64,000 bases of DNA, taken from assembly GCA_947172645.1 (NCBI GenBank), contig CAMWBY010000009.1, forward strand, positions 62,001 to 126,000, written 5' to 3'. The notes below the pieces were generated by a model that saw only the letters and a list, made by a program, of their open reading frames with translations, was not told where the DNA came from and made no database searches. The stretch is from an uncultured Lachnospiraceae bacterium. GTDB lineage: Bacteria > Bacillota > Clostridia > Lachnospirales > Lachnospiraceae. The translations under genes and the position numbers were made by a program. Positions within the stretch are counted from its first letter, which is position 1. Every line of letters starts with the position of its first letter. This document shows positions 42,061 to 51,737 of this stretch, in pieces.

Positions 42061-43416
42061 ATGGATTCGCATAAGAAAGGAGACGGAACAGATAGAATGA
42101 AGAGTGAAAGATTTGACGCAATCGTCATACCTGATAATTTATCGCAGCGTGTACGTAAGGGAATCAGACAGGGGGAAAAGATATATATGCGTAATAAACG
42201 GAAGAAGATTATGGTAAGAATCGCGGCGGCGGCAGCAGCGTTGCTTGTCTGCATGGGTGTATTTGCCTCGCAGCCGGCATTGGCGTCTAAGATTCCGGTC
42301 ATCAGGAATATTTTCAAACTTTTGCAGGGGGGCTATTCCTATCAGGGTGATTTGGACTCTGTGGCACAGAAGTTGGAGGAGCCGGAGGAAACCGGGGCAA
42401 ACCATGGAGGCGGCCAGTCCGGAACCGGGGACGGCAACGGAGAGTACAGCAGTTCTTCGGGCGGACAGGACGGTGCAGTTGGTGACGGCGCCCGGGATTC
42501 AGCCTATACCAAGACGGTGGACGGCGTTACAATTTCCATATCGGAGGCATATTGCTCCGTGGAAGCGATTTATCTGTCGCTTATGATTACGAGTGAGGAA
42601 CCGTTTCCGGATACGATGATAAACGTGGATGAGCAGCCTTTGGTTTACGTGCGGGGAGAAGCAAACTACTCTTTCAGGCCGGCAGGCGGGGAAGCGGAAG
42701 GCATGGCAAACGGCGGTACAGGCTCCCTTGAGGGGACTTTCTTGGATGAGCATACTTATGCGGGCATCTTCCGGATTGACATCCTGGATATTACAGGGAA
42801 CGATGACGCAATAAAGGAACAATATTATGCACTGGATGCTTTCGATATGGATTTCTGTATCAACCAGATTATCGGGGACAAGGCGGAGCCGGAGCCGCTT
42901 GACTATCGCGGGAAGACACAGGCGGATTTAGAAGCGATGTCAGATGAAGAGTGGAGGGCATTTATGGCTGAAATCACGCCGCCGGACAGGAACCAATTTC
43001 CGAATAAATATGAGAACTGGTGGTTTGACGGGCCTTTTGCGTACGAGCTCCATTTAGAAATGGATAAGGAGGGCGCGCAGGTGGTCACGGTAGATGAGAT
43101 GAACGAGACAGGCGCAGGCCTGTATCAGGTTGCAAAGACCCGGTTTGAGATAACAGTGGAGGAAAAATGCAGCGCAGAGCGTGCCGAGAGCGGCGTGTTC
43201 CTGGTAGTCCTGGATGCAGACGGGAAATTGCTCCCCAACGGCGGTAGCGTCTATGCGGATACTTATGCCATCAACGGCAGGGACGTGTCTAAGGTATATG
43301 TGTATGTCTGCGATTATGCAGAGTATATGGACGATATTAAGGGGCGCCGGGGTGATGCCGATTTCAAGGAGATTCTGGAAGAGCGGGCGCTGTACGGGAA
43401 GGAGGTTGTGTTCTGA
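42061..43416 (+). CDS. DUF4179 membrane protein, probable anti-sigma factor, 451 aa
   Basis: A short N-terminal cytoplasmic part (about 1-50, with MKSERFDAIVIPDNLSQRV) probably binds the sigma factor. It is followed by a membrane segment at about 52-74 (MVRIAAAAAALLVCMGVFAS) and an extracytoplasmic region with a Gly/Ser-rich linker (about 110-140) and the DUF4179-type beta domain (TKTVDGVTISISEAYCSVEA). ATG 42061 is chosen for a GGAGA about 10 bases upstream; ATG 42097 is an alternative. The signal it senses is unknown. Confidence 0.85.
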   Translation: MDSHKKGDGTDRMKSERFDAIVIPDNLSQRVRKGIRQGEKIYMRNKRKKIMVRIAAAAAALLVCMGVFASQPALASKIPVIRNIFKLLQGGYSYQGDLDSVAQKLEEPEETGANHGGGQSGTGDGNGEYSSSSGGQDGAVGDGARDSAYTKTVDGVTISISEAYCSVEAIYLSLMITSEEPFPDTMINVDEQPLVYVRGEANYSFRPAGGEAEGMANGGTGSLEGTFLDEHTYAGIFRIDILDITGNDDAIKEQYYALDAFDMDFCINQIIGDKAEPEPLDYRGKTQADLEAMSDEEWRAFMAEITPPDRNQFPNKYENWWFDGPFAYELHLEMDKEGAQVVTVDEMNETGAGLYQVAKTRFEITVEEKCSAERAESGVFLVVLDADGKLLPNGGSVYADTYAINGRDVSKVYVYVCDYAEYMDDIKGRRGDADFKEILEERALYGKEVVF

Positions 43417-43509
43417 GAAAATAGGTTTGGTGTGTTTGCAGTGCCGCGTATCATTTCGTTATTGATTGCGGCACTGTATATGGTTTAGAGTTTTTTATAT
43501 TTGTATACG

Positions 43510-44337
43510 TCATTTGGTACGTATGTTTTTTCGAGAGATAATCAAAACAAATAGCAATGATAAAATATTTGATAAGGTTATCCTAATTATCATCAATTCG
43601 TCTGTGCCTGTTTCTGTCACCGTATGTAAGGAATTGCTTATAAAATTATTAAATAAATGTTCCGACGCACCTATCCAAAGCGTTCCGGATAGTGCCGCGC
43701 ATATACCCCATTCATAGGCTAAAATTCCAGACAATAGTATATATCCTATGCCCATAAAAACTGCCATAGCGATATTCATGGAACCGTCAAGAAGAGGATT
43801 TACTATGTTGGTAATATGCCATATTCCAAAAAGCAGAGCCTGTATTATATTAGCTGTCTTTTGAGAGTAGTATTGTATGCCGATTTTACAAAACAGCCCT
43901 CTGAACAACCCCTCTTCTGCATAGACATTTACGATGTTACCAATCATGCACACTATCACTGCTAACAAGGAGTTGCCGTTTGTATGTGTCTGCGTAAATG
44001 AAAAATTTGTAATATAAAATCGCAAAGACGGGTGTTTTCCCATGACAAACAAGACAATAAACTCTGCAATGTAAGAGAGCAAAAAGGTGCTTACGCCAAG
44101 AGCAAGACCATATTTCAAACCGGTAAATAATCCCTTTTTTGAAAATCCCAAGTCACTCCAATGAAGCCTAAGCATATCCAACGCAATCCATATCAGCAAA
44201 ATGCAGCAGATTTTATGCAATATATTTTCTCCAACCCATGTCTGGTCGGTTTTTACAAAAATAATTTCTATCACTCTGATAATCATCAACAGCATAAACA
44301 TCATACTGATAACACTTATTGCTCTTCTTTTTTCCAT
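43510..44337 (-). CDS. CPBP-family intramembrane metalloprotease, 275 aa
   Basis: An Abi/CAAX-protease-like membrane protein with about seven membrane segments. The catalytic EExxxR motif is E141EGLFR146, and the second motif FGIWHITN supplies His174. Such proteases cut within membranes or give self-immunity to bacteriocins; the substrate here is unknown. ATG 44337 (reverse) has a weak site. It stands alone between the DUF4179 gene and the gallate cluster, converging with the former. Confidence 0.88.
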   Translation of the reverse strand: MEKRRAISVISMMFMLLMIIRVIEIIFVKTDQTWVGENILHKICCILLIWIALDMLRLHWSDLGFSKKGLFTGLKYGLALGVSTFLLSYIAEFIVLFVMGKHPSLRFYITNFSFTQTHTNGNSLLAVIVCMIGNIVNVYAEEGLFRGLFCKIGIQYYSQKTANIIQALLFGIWHITNIVNPLLDGSMNIAMAVFMGIGYILLSGILAYEWGICAALSGTLWIGASEHLFNNFISNSLHTVTETGTDELMIIRITLSNILSLLFVLIISRKNIRTK

Positions 44338-44619
44338 TTATCTTTTCCTCTGAATCATTTTGGAAGTAAACTATTTTAGTATTCATTTTTATTTCGGTTT
44401 TTTATTAGCAAATATATTCATTTTTCCGTCCCAATATAAGTTATAGCACAGTTTTTCGTTAAAAGAAATCTTCTTATAACTAAAATACATTTTCTTTAAT
44501 TCCAACAACGACTTAATAAGGATAAAAACCGAATTGTTCCGGTGAGAGAGTTTCTATATAATCAAATTAAAACGGCGGATTGTATATCACGGGCGGCCAG
44601 TGGGGCGGAGGGAATATGG

Positions 44620-46092
44620 ATGGGTGAAGTAATGGATGGAAATGTGAAGGATTTGCGGAGTGCGCTGAAGCTGTTGGAGAGCATCCCGGGACAATTGATT
44701 GAGACGGACGTGGAGGTGGAGCCTATGGCGGAGCTTGCCGGGGTCTACCGCCATGTGGGTGCGGGAGGGACCTGCATGCGGCCGACCAAGGAAGGGCCGG
44801 CCATGGTTTTTAACAACATTAAGGGGCATCCTGACGCAAGAGTCGCCATCGGCGTATTGGCGAGCCGGAGCCGGGTGGCGGAGCTTTTAGGCTGTCCGGC
44901 GCAGGAATTGGGCAAAAGACTGTACGGCTGTGTGTCCCATCCTGTCCCTCCTGTGGTGATTTCCGGGCCTGCGCCGTGCCAGGAGACGGTGCACAGGGCG
45001 TCAGATGCGGATTTCGACCTGCGGAAGCTTGTCCCGGCGCCCACCAATACCCCGGATGATGCGGGGCCTTATATCACATTGGGCATGTGCTATGCGTCCC
45101 ACCCGGATACCGGGGCGAGCGATGTGACCATTCACAGGCTCTGTATACAGGGCAGGGATGAACTGTCCATCTTTTTTACCCCGGGGGCGAGGCATATCGG
45201 CGCCATGGCGGAGCGGGCGGAGGAATTGGGGCGCAGGCTGCCGATTTCTGTCAGCATCGGCGTTGACCCGGCGGTGGAGATAGGCTCCTGCTTTGAGCCG
45301 CCCACCACGCCCATGGGATACGACGAACTGGCGGTGGCGGGCGCGCTGCGAGGGGAGCCTGTGGAACTGGTGCAGTGCCTCACGGTGGAGCAGAGGGCAA
45401 TTGCCAATGCGGAGTATGTGATTGAGGGGGAGGTAGTTCCGCATGTGCGGGTGCAGGAAGACCAGTGCAGCCATACCGGATATGCCATGCCGGAATTTCC
45501 GGGTTATACGGGGCCTGCAAGCAGCCAATGCTGGCTGATTAAAGTGACTGCCGTAACCCACAGGAAGAATCCGATTATGCAGACTTGCATCGGCCCCAGT
45601 GAGGAACATGTGTCCATGGCGGGCATCCCTACGGAGGCCAGTATCTACGGTATGGTGGAGAAAGCCATGCCTGGCAGGCTTAAGAACGTGTACTGCGCCT
45701 CCCCTGGCGGGGGCAAATTTATGGCGGTGTTACAGTTTCAGAAGAAAGCGCCCAGCGATGAGGGAAGACAGCGTCAGGCAGCCCTGTTGGCGCTGTCGGT
45801 GTTTAGCGAGCTGAAACATGTATTCCTGGTGGATGAGGACGTGGACCCTTTTGACATGAACGACGTGCTGTGGGCGATGAACACCAGGTTCCAGGGGGAT
45901 GCGGATATCGTCACGATTCCGGGAGTGCGCTGCCACCCCCTTGACCCGTCCAATGACCCGTCCTGCGACCCGAGCATACGCGACCACGGTATCGCCTGCA
46001 AGACGATTTTTGACTGTACGGTTCCCTATGCAGAGAAGGCGAGGTTTGTGCGGGCAAGATTTATGGATGTGGAGCCGGAGCGGTGGCTGTGA
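44620..46092 (+). CDS. lpdC: UbiD-family decarboxylase, probable gallate decarboxylase LpdC, 490 aa
   Basis: A prenyl-FMN-dependent aromatic acid decarboxylase. Typical UbiD segments include KGHPDARVAIGVLASRSRVA, VTIHRLCIQGRDELSIFFTP, VEIGSCFEPPTTPMGYDELA and CTVPYAEKARFVRARFMDVE. Length (490) matches LpdC of Lactobacillus plantarum. ATG 44620 has GGAGGG seven bases upstream, while the frame opening at 44542 has no site. A UbiX gene follows, and tannase and an LpdD-like gene are nearby, which points to gallate (or protocatechuate) as substrate, giving pyrogallol. The substrate is inferred from context. Confidence 0.87.
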   Translation: MGEVMDGNVKDLRSALKLLESIPGQLIETDVEVEPMAELAGVYRHVGAGGTCMRPTKEGPAMVFNNIKGHPDARVAIGVLASRSRVAELLGCPAQELGKRLYGCVSHPVPPVVISGPAPCQETVHRASDADFDLRKLVPAPTNTPDDAGPYITLGMCYASHPDTGASDVTIHRLCIQGRDELSIFFTPGARHIGAMAERAEELGRRLPISVSIGVDPAVEIGSCFEPPTTPMGYDELAVAGALRGEPVELVQCLTVEQRAIANAEYVIEGEVVPHVRVQEDQCSHTGYAMPEFPGYTGPASSQCWLIKVTAVTHRKNPIMQTCIGPSEEHVSMAGIPTEASIYGMVEKAMPGRLKNVYCASPGGGKFMAVLQFQKKAPSDEGRQRQAALLALSVFSELKHVFLVDEDVDPFDMNDVLWAMNTRFQGDADIVTIPGVRCHPLDPSNDPSCDPSIRDHGIACKTIFDCTVPYAEKARFVRARFMDVEPERWL

Positions 46093-46128
46093 AATTGTTT
46101 CAAAAACGGGAACGAAAGGGTGAAAGAC

Positions 46129-46698
46129 ATGAAGAAGAGAATCGTTGTGGCGTCTTCCGGGGCAAGCGGCAGCCCGCTGCTTGTGCAATGTCTGAAAATT
46201 ATCAGGGAGGACGGGCGTTTTGAGACGGACTTGATTATGAGCGAAGGGGCGAAGATTACGCTGCGGCATGAGACGGATATGGATGTGGAGGAGGTTTATG
46301 CGCTGGCTGACCATGTGTATGAGCCGGAACAGATTGGCGCCAAGCCTGCCAGCGGTTCCTATCAGACGGAGGGGATGTTAATTGTGCCATGCAGCATGAA
46401 AACCCTTGCGGGCATTCACGGCGGATACGCGCAGAAGCTTCTCCTCCGGGCGGCGGATGTGACAATCAAGGAGCAGCGCACGTTGGTGCTTGCGGCCAGA
46501 GAGACGCCCCTTAGCCCAATCCATCTGCGCAATATGTATGAATTGTCCATGATGCCTGGCGTGCGGATTATCCCTCCTATGCTGACTTATTATATCAGGC
46601 CAAAAACGGCGGAAGAAATGGCCTGTCACATAGCGGCGAAGCTGCTTGAACCCTTCGGGATAGAAGCGGCCGGTTACAGGCGGTGGGAAGGAATCTAA
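46129..46698 (+). CDS. lpdB: UbiX-type flavin prenyltransferase, LpdB-like, 189 aa
   Basis: Makes prenylated FMN, the cofactor of the UbiD enzyme encoded directly upstream. MKKRIVVASSGASGSPLL (SGASG at 10-14) binds the phosphate, PCSMKTLAGIHGGYA is the family loop and LAARETPLSPIHLRNM the conserved C-terminal segment. ATG 46129 has GAAAGGG eight bases upstream; a GTG at 46120 overlaps that site. The gap to lpdC is 36 bases, so both are one operon. Confidence 0.92.
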   Translation: MKKRIVVASSGASGSPLLVQCLKIIREDGRFETDLIMSEGAKITLRHETDMDVEEVYALADHVYEPEQIGAKPASGSYQTEGMLIVPCSMKTLAGIHGGYAQKLLLRAADVTIKEQRTLVLAARETPLSPIHLRNMYELSMMPGVRIIPPMLTYYIRPKTAEEMACHIAAKLLEPFGIEAAGYRRWEGI

Positions 46699-46699
46699 A

Positions 46700-47623
46700 T
46701 TAGGTTTTGGATAGTTGGACGCAGAAGTCGACAAAATTCCGTGCGGTTTCAGACAGTTTCTTATCTTTCAAGTAGCACAGGGAAATCTGTGAATAAATCC
46801 TGGGCGCAATATCCACGACGGACCATGCGGACGCCGGCGGAAGCATGGCATTTTTCACGGGAGTAATGTGCCGGTTCATTAAAAGGGCCACCTGATTGCC
46901 ATAGGAAACCATATCGAAGATACTTTCCAGGCGATGGCTTGTGAATGCAATTTCCGGGATAAAGTTAGCGGCCTGGCAGGCATTTGTACATAATTCATAC
47001 ATGAGAGACGATTCTTTGATGAAGCAGAACCGCTCGTCTTTTAACTCCCGCAGGGAAATTTCCTGTCTGGCGGCAAGGGGATGCCCTGCAGGCAGCAGCG
47101 CAACCATATGGTCCGTAAGATAAGGAATCCGGACAAACGGCGCGTCTTCCGGAGAATGTTTTTCGGCGGAGGGTTTTGGCTCTCTCGTAAAGATTAATTC
47201 GCATCTTTGCTCGAGGAGCATGGCGGAGAGCCTTTTGGCGTCCTCCTCGATGATTTTGACAGTACTTTTCGGGTATTCTTTCTGGAAAGCATTCAGCAAG
47301 CCGGTGATATTGTACTGCGCCATGACAGGGATGCTCCCTAGCGTGGTGACGCCTTTTTCCGCGTCTTTAAGCTGCATGAAGAGGGTAGAATATTCAAATT
47401 CCGTCCGCGTGATGGATTGGGCGTAGGGAAGCAGGGCTTCACCGAATTTTGTCAGGCTCACATGACGGGTCGTGCGGTGGAAAAGGGGCACGCCAAGCTC
47501 CTTCTCCATAGCCTTGATGTGCTTGGAAAGGGTGGACTGGTTGATATAAAGCCGTTCCGACGCTTCCCAGAAATTGCTTGTCTCTGCCAGTACGGCAAAT
47601 TCTTTGTAGTAGACTGTCTCCAT
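46700..47623 (-). CDS. LysR-type transcriptional regulator, 307 aa
   Basis: Winged-helix DNA-binding domain at residues 1-60 (FAVLAETSNFWEASERLYIN, QSTLSKHIKAMEKELGVPLF), then two periplasmic-binding-protein-like effector subdomains. It converges with lpdB and is divergent from the tannase, with 264 bases between. A dyad at 47679-47695 lies 56 bases upstream of its start and could be its operator. Inferred role: control of the tannase and gallate genes by gallate or a related phenolic. The start ATG 47623 has GGAG nine bases upstream. Confidence 0.92.
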   Translation of the reverse strand: METVYYKEFAVLAETSNFWEASERLYINQSTLSKHIKAMEKELGVPLFHRTTRHVSLTKFGEALLPYAQSITRTEFEYSTLFMQLKDAEKGVTTLGSIPVMAQYNITGLLNAFQKEYPKSTVKIIEEDAKRLSAMLLEQRCELIFTREPKPSAEKHSPEDAPFVRIPYLTDHMVALLPAGHPLAARQEISLRELKDERFCFIKESSLMYELCTNACQAANFIPEIAFTSHRLESIFDMVSYGNQVALLMNRHITPVKNAMLPPASAWSVVDIAPRIYSQISLCYLKDKKLSETARNFVDFCVQLSKT

Positions 47624-47678
47624 GATATGTTCTCCATCTGTACAGGAAATTTTTATGGCAAATCTATATTAATTCCAT

Positions 47679-47695
47679 TTATGACTTAATCATAA
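47679..47695. promoter_or_regulatory. Possible LysR operator dyad
   Basis: TTATGA-CTTAA-TCATAA, perfect six-base arms, in the divergent region between the LysR gene and the tannase gene. The position fits a LysR autoregulatory site. A separate near-repeat CAGG(A/G)AATTTTTATGGCA occurs at 47643-47660 and 47805-47822 on either side. Confidence 0.45.
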
Positions 47696-47887
47696 GCAAA
47701 GGGGAATTGTTTGTCAATGCCCGCGATTTTATAATAAAGGCATAGATGATGTTTTCAATTTTGTAAGTGTAAGTGCAGTTTCGTGAACATTTTGTGCAAT
47801 CTGCCAGGGAAATTTTATGGCACACGAACCAACATGATTCCGCATCGAGGAATCTCAAATCCAAAGACGACAAGGAGAAATAGGACG

Positions 47888-49630
47888 ATGAATGATAAAA
47901 TTCGGATTACAAATAGAACGATGGAACTGGCGGACTGCCAGAATGCCTGGTTTTTCGATGAGAAACACAGGTGTTGGTGCCTGGAAGATATCCTGTATAC
48001 GGATAAGGCTGCCACGCCGAAATTCCAGAGGCTCAGTATCTATGCGCCGGAGCCTTATATGGAACCTGGCGGGGGATGGAACCTGGCAGACAGGGTGAAT
48101 GGCTACGGCGTAGAGACGGCTCCTGTTATTTTTGAGAACAATTCCGCCGGGTATATGCAGATGCCCCATAAATGGCTTGACGGCCCCAGATGCTGCGCAG
48201 GGCAATATCTGGAGCGGGGATACGTGTATGTCACCTGTGGGAACAGGGGGCATGAATCCAAAGACGGGAACGGGAAGCTTTGCGGGCAGGCGCCTGCCAA
48301 CCTGGTGGACTTGAAGACGGCAATCCGTTTCCTCAGGCATAACAGGGCGTACATTCCGGGCAACCTGGACAGGATAGTGTCGGTGGGCACAAGCGCAGGC
48401 GGCACCATGTCCGCACTGCTTGCGGTCACCGGAAACCATAGCGACTATGATTCTTATCTCAAAGAGAACGGCGCTTTTATGGAGGAGAGCGACGCCGTCT
48501 ATGCATCCCAGATTTATTGTCCCATTATAGATTTGGAACATGCCGATTTGGCGTATGAATGGGCCTTTGGCGCAGACAAGGAAAATGAAGATTCCCATGC
48601 GGGCCCGGCAGGCGTTATGACCCCTTTTGAGGAGGCATTGTCCGGAAAGCTGAAAGAAGCGTATATTCAATATTTCAACAGCCTGTGCCTGAAGAATCCG
48701 GGGAACGGGGAAGAGCTCGTGATTGGAAAGGACGGGCGAAGCGGCAGCGGCTATGATTACTTGATGGGATTGTTGGATGAGTCGGCGTCTGTCTATCTGA
48801 AAAAGCTTGCGGCGGGGGAGCTTCCCGTCAATTATTCCGTGGAGGATTATCTGACCGGACGGTACACATATAAAGCTCCTGCCCCACGGGGAGGAAAGGA
48901 CGGTTCAAAGGGACAGGACGAGGCCGACTTGATGCAGGGACATGCCGGAACGAGTGTGAATCTGCGGAAATTGGCACAGAGACATGGGGCCAGGGCGGAC
49001 AGAGAGAAGGAGCCCCTTTCCCTGGGAGATATGATGGCGCGCACGTATGATGAGCCGGCGCATCGGCCCGACGAGCCGCCTATGGTGGATGTACAGGGAA
49101 AAGATAAATCCGGTTGGCTTACCTGGGACGGGTGTAAAGCGCGGATTAAGGATTTGGATACTTATGTATTGAGCCACAGAAGACGGATGAAACCATGCAC
49201 GTCTTTTGACTTGCTGGCCAAGAACAGCGGTGAGAACAAGGTGCTTGGCACACCGGATAACCCGAACATGCACTTCAGCGGGCAGATTGGGGATGCAATT
49301 GGGACGTTGGCGGAGAAGTTCCCGGAAGAATACGGGAAGTATTATGGAGCGTATGAGGCGGTAAAAGGCGATGCGGCCCTTTCGGAAAGGCTCCGGCTTT
49401 TTAATCCTTTTTCTTATATCGGGAAAGAGGGAAGCGACAGGGCGTCGTATTGCAGGATTCGTGTGGGCGCAAGCGATGCGGATACGTCTTTCACTGTCAG
49501 CATGGCACTGGCATTGAAGTTGGCGGAATGGGGGATACCGACGGATTATCGGCTTGTCTGGGAACAGCCCCATTGCGACGCCGATTATGAAGGAGAACTG
49601 GCGGACTGGATAGACGGAATCCATGAATAG
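47888..49630 (+). CDS. Tannase (tannin acyl hydrolase), subtype B, 580 aa
   Basis: Hydrolyses galloyl esters of hydrolysable tannins to gallate. It is an alpha/beta hydrolase with nucleophile Ser169 in VGTSAGGTMSALLAV; the Asp is likely in RVGASDADTSF and the His in EQPHCDADYEGELADW near the C-terminus, as in the tannases TanLp1 of L. plantarum. ATG 47888 has AAGGAG 11 bases upstream; the frame opening at 47783 has no site. It has no signal peptide, so it is expected inside the cell. It is longer than TanLp1 (469), partly through a Gly/Lys/Asp-rich insert around 330-400. It has its own promoter region, separate from lpdCB. Confidence 0.85.
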   Translation: MNDKIRITNRTMELADCQNAWFFDEKHRCWCLEDILYTDKAATPKFQRLSIYAPEPYMEPGGGWNLADRVNGYGVETAPVIFENNSAGYMQMPHKWLDGPRCCAGQYLERGYVYVTCGNRGHESKDGNGKLCGQAPANLVDLKTAIRFLRHNRAYIPGNLDRIVSVGTSAGGTMSALLAVTGNHSDYDSYLKENGAFMEESDAVYASQIYCPIIDLEHADLAYEWAFGADKENEDSHAGPAGVMTPFEEALSGKLKEAYIQYFNSLCLKNPGNGEELVIGKDGRSGSGYDYLMGLLDESASVYLKKLAAGELPVNYSVEDYLTGRYTYKAPAPRGGKDGSKGQDEADLMQGHAGTSVNLRKLAQRHGARADREKEPLSLGDMMARTYDEPAHRPDEPPMVDVQGKDKSGWLTWDGCKARIKDLDTYVLSHRRRMKPCTSFDLLAKNSGENKVLGTPDNPNMHFSGQIGDAIGTLAEKFPEEYGKYYGAYEAVKGDAALSERLRLFNPFSYIGKEGSDRASYCRIRVGASDADTSFTVSMALALKLAEWGIPTDYRLVWEQPHCDADYEGELADWIDGIHE

Positions 49631-49668
49631 GATGACGGCCAAATATATATGTCGAAGCAGGAGAGGAT

Positions 49669-50049
49669 ATGGCGGCACAGGTTGTATGGGAATTGTCTTT
49701 TGGGAAAATAGAGGCGCGGCTTGACAGGATTGGGGACGGAATCTGCATACAGATGTATGGCGGCGACAGGCCCCATATCGGCTGCGCGGTGCTTGCCATG
49801 CCCAGACCGTCCCTGCAGGATTCCGGGAGGATGAGTGTCACTTCTTCCGTGTTGAATGTAACCGGGCATAAAGACGAGCAGATATGCCGGTTCCTTGCGG
49901 AGGAGGTGGCCAAGCGGGAGAATGCGGTGACGGTGTGCACGGGCGGATTCCACATGGACGGCATGACACAGGGACAGATAGGGGAACTCATGGAATGCCT
50001 TCCGGCAGTGGCCGGGGCTGTATTGGACTATCGGTTGGCGGCAGATTGA
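49669..50049 (+). CDS. lpdD: LpdD-like protein (prenylated-flavin chaperone domain), 126 aa
   Basis: A 126-residue cytosolic protein carrying PHIGCAVLAMPRPSLQDSG, then SSVLNVTGHKDEQICRFLAE and TGGFHMDGMTQGQIGEL, matching the small LpdD component that accompanies lpdB and lpdC in gallate-decarboxylase loci of L. plantarum. It is thought to help load or mature the prenylated flavin in UbiD-type enzymes. It lies 38 bases behind the tannase on the same strand, so it is co-transcribed with it rather than with lpdCB. The site before ATG 49669 is AGGAGA. Confidence 0.75.
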   Translation: MAAQVVWELSFGKIEARLDRIGDGICIQMYGGDRPHIGCAVLAMPRPSLQDSGRMSVTSSVLNVTGHKDEQICRFLAEEVAKRENAVTVCTGGFHMDGMTQGQIGELMECLPAVAGAVLDYRLAAD

Positions 50050-50110
50050 GAATCGGCTTAACGGCTGATTTTTCAATGCCTGAATCAGTTCAGAGGGCTA
50101 TTGTGCCAGA

Positions 50111-51731
50111 ATGGGGATTGACGTTTTGGGATACAGGGTGATTATTGCGGACGATGAGCCGAAAATTCTTCAACTTATCAAGATGCTGGGCCATTGGGAA
50201 GAATTTCAGATTGAGATTGTGGATGAGTGCAGCAACGGCAGGCAGACGTTAGAAAGCATACGGAAAAACAAACCGGATTTTGTGCTCTCCGATATTAAGA
50301 TGCCGGATTTGGACGGGCTTGGGCTGATTGAGGAGACGAGGAAGTCAGGGATTGACAGCCAGTTTATTTTGATTAGCGGATACCGGCATTTCGAATATGC
50401 CAGAAGCGCGGTCGCTTTGAACGTGGTTGATTATCTGTTAAAGCCTATCGATGAGGAGCAACTGAATGAGACTCTTGGAAAAGTGTGCCGAAAGATGGAA
50501 CAGAAGAGGGAAATGGAGCGTCTTAGAGAACTGGAGGCAGAGCAGTCGAAGCAGAAGAGGGCGCTTTTCTGGCGCATGTTGTTTTACGAGAAAGAGCGGC
50601 CTGGCCGGGAAAAGTATTTGTCCTCTGTGCATGCCTGCAACGGACAGTTCGGAACCAGGTTTCAAGAAGGGTGTTTTCAGGTAGTCAGCACAGTAACAGG
50701 GTTAAACGCGATTACTGAGCAGCATGATTCGATGTTCCGCGACAAGGTGGACGGCTTCTTAGAACATATTTTTGCAGGCAAGGCATACTATTACGACTAT
50801 TCGACCTACAGGGGGCGCCTGATTGTACTGAATTTCCGGGAGGAAAATAAGGCTTTGGTGCGGGACGCCGTGGAGGCATTGTTTTACAGTATGCGGGACT
50901 TGCGGGGAATTTATGGGGATTTCCAGATTAATTTCGGATGCAGCAGCATCAAAAACAGCCTGACGGAACTGTGCCAGGCATATCGGGAAGGAGAGGCGGC
51001 CCAGTGGGGCAGGCTTATTTTCGTAGGCAATAATATCATCGAGTACAGCCAGATTGCACATTTACCCCGGATGGCGCCGGATGATTTTCTGGGCAGGGAA
51101 GAGTTAAACAGGTTGTGCGACAGTATACGTTACCTGAACAGGGAATCGGCAGCAGAATTGTTTTCACAGCTGAATCAGAGAGCGGCGAAGATGCGGCATG
51201 TCTATCCGGGGGGACTTGTGGGAGAACTTCCGTTATCTTATGGAGGGCGTCTTAAAAGGGATGACGGAGGAGAGGAATAGGGAGCGGATGGAGGAAAAAT
51301 TCCATTATGCCTATGTGGAAGCGCGCAATTTTCAGCAGGTTGTGAAGAATGTCTATATAGCTTTGGATGAATATATGACAGCGGAGGAGAAAGAACTGCG
51401 GGAAAAAATGGGCAAGCCCATGGGCGACGCCATCCGGTTTATAAAAGAAAACTATAGCCGGCCGATATCGATGGAAGACGCGGCGGATGCAGCCGGGGTT
51501 TCAGCAGGGTATTTGGGGAAACTGTTCCGCCGGGAGATGGATACGGGATTTAATGAGTATGTGACGAAAATCAGGTTGGACAGGTCTCAGGAACTTCTTG
51601 CAGAGACATCCATGTCCGTCAAGGAGATTGCCCTGTCGGTGGGGTATCCGGATGAAAAGTATTACTCCCGGCTTTTCAAGAAAGTAACAGGCATTAAACC
51701 GACTGATTACCGCAAGCTGTATGGAGATTAG
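50111..51731 (+). pseudogene. AraC-type response regulator, frameshifted at a G6 run
   Basis: Two overlapping frames together make one YesN-type regulator. The first (50111-51280) contains the receiver domain with Asp61 (FVLSDIKMPDLDG) and the helical linker up to the G6 run at 51208-51213. The second (coherent from about 51210 to 51731) contains the linker end (DLWENFRYLMEGVLKGMTEE) and the AraC DNA-binding domain (YSRPISMEDAADAAGVSAGY to GYPDEKYYSRLFKKVTGIKP). Removing one G joins them into a protein of about 540 residues. Either a real frameshift, phase variation at G6, or a sequencing error. The start may also be TTG 50126. The histidine kinase follows after 6 bases. Confidence 0.85.
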
Positions 51732-51737
51732 GTTAAT

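Noticed and set aside
44400-44540. GTTATA ... TATAAC inverted pair upstream of lpdC as a LysR site
   Set aside because: The arms are about 29 bases apart, too far for a LysR box.
45001-45609. 202-codon antisense frame in the UbiD gene
   Set aside because: GC-rich shadow frame with no domain.
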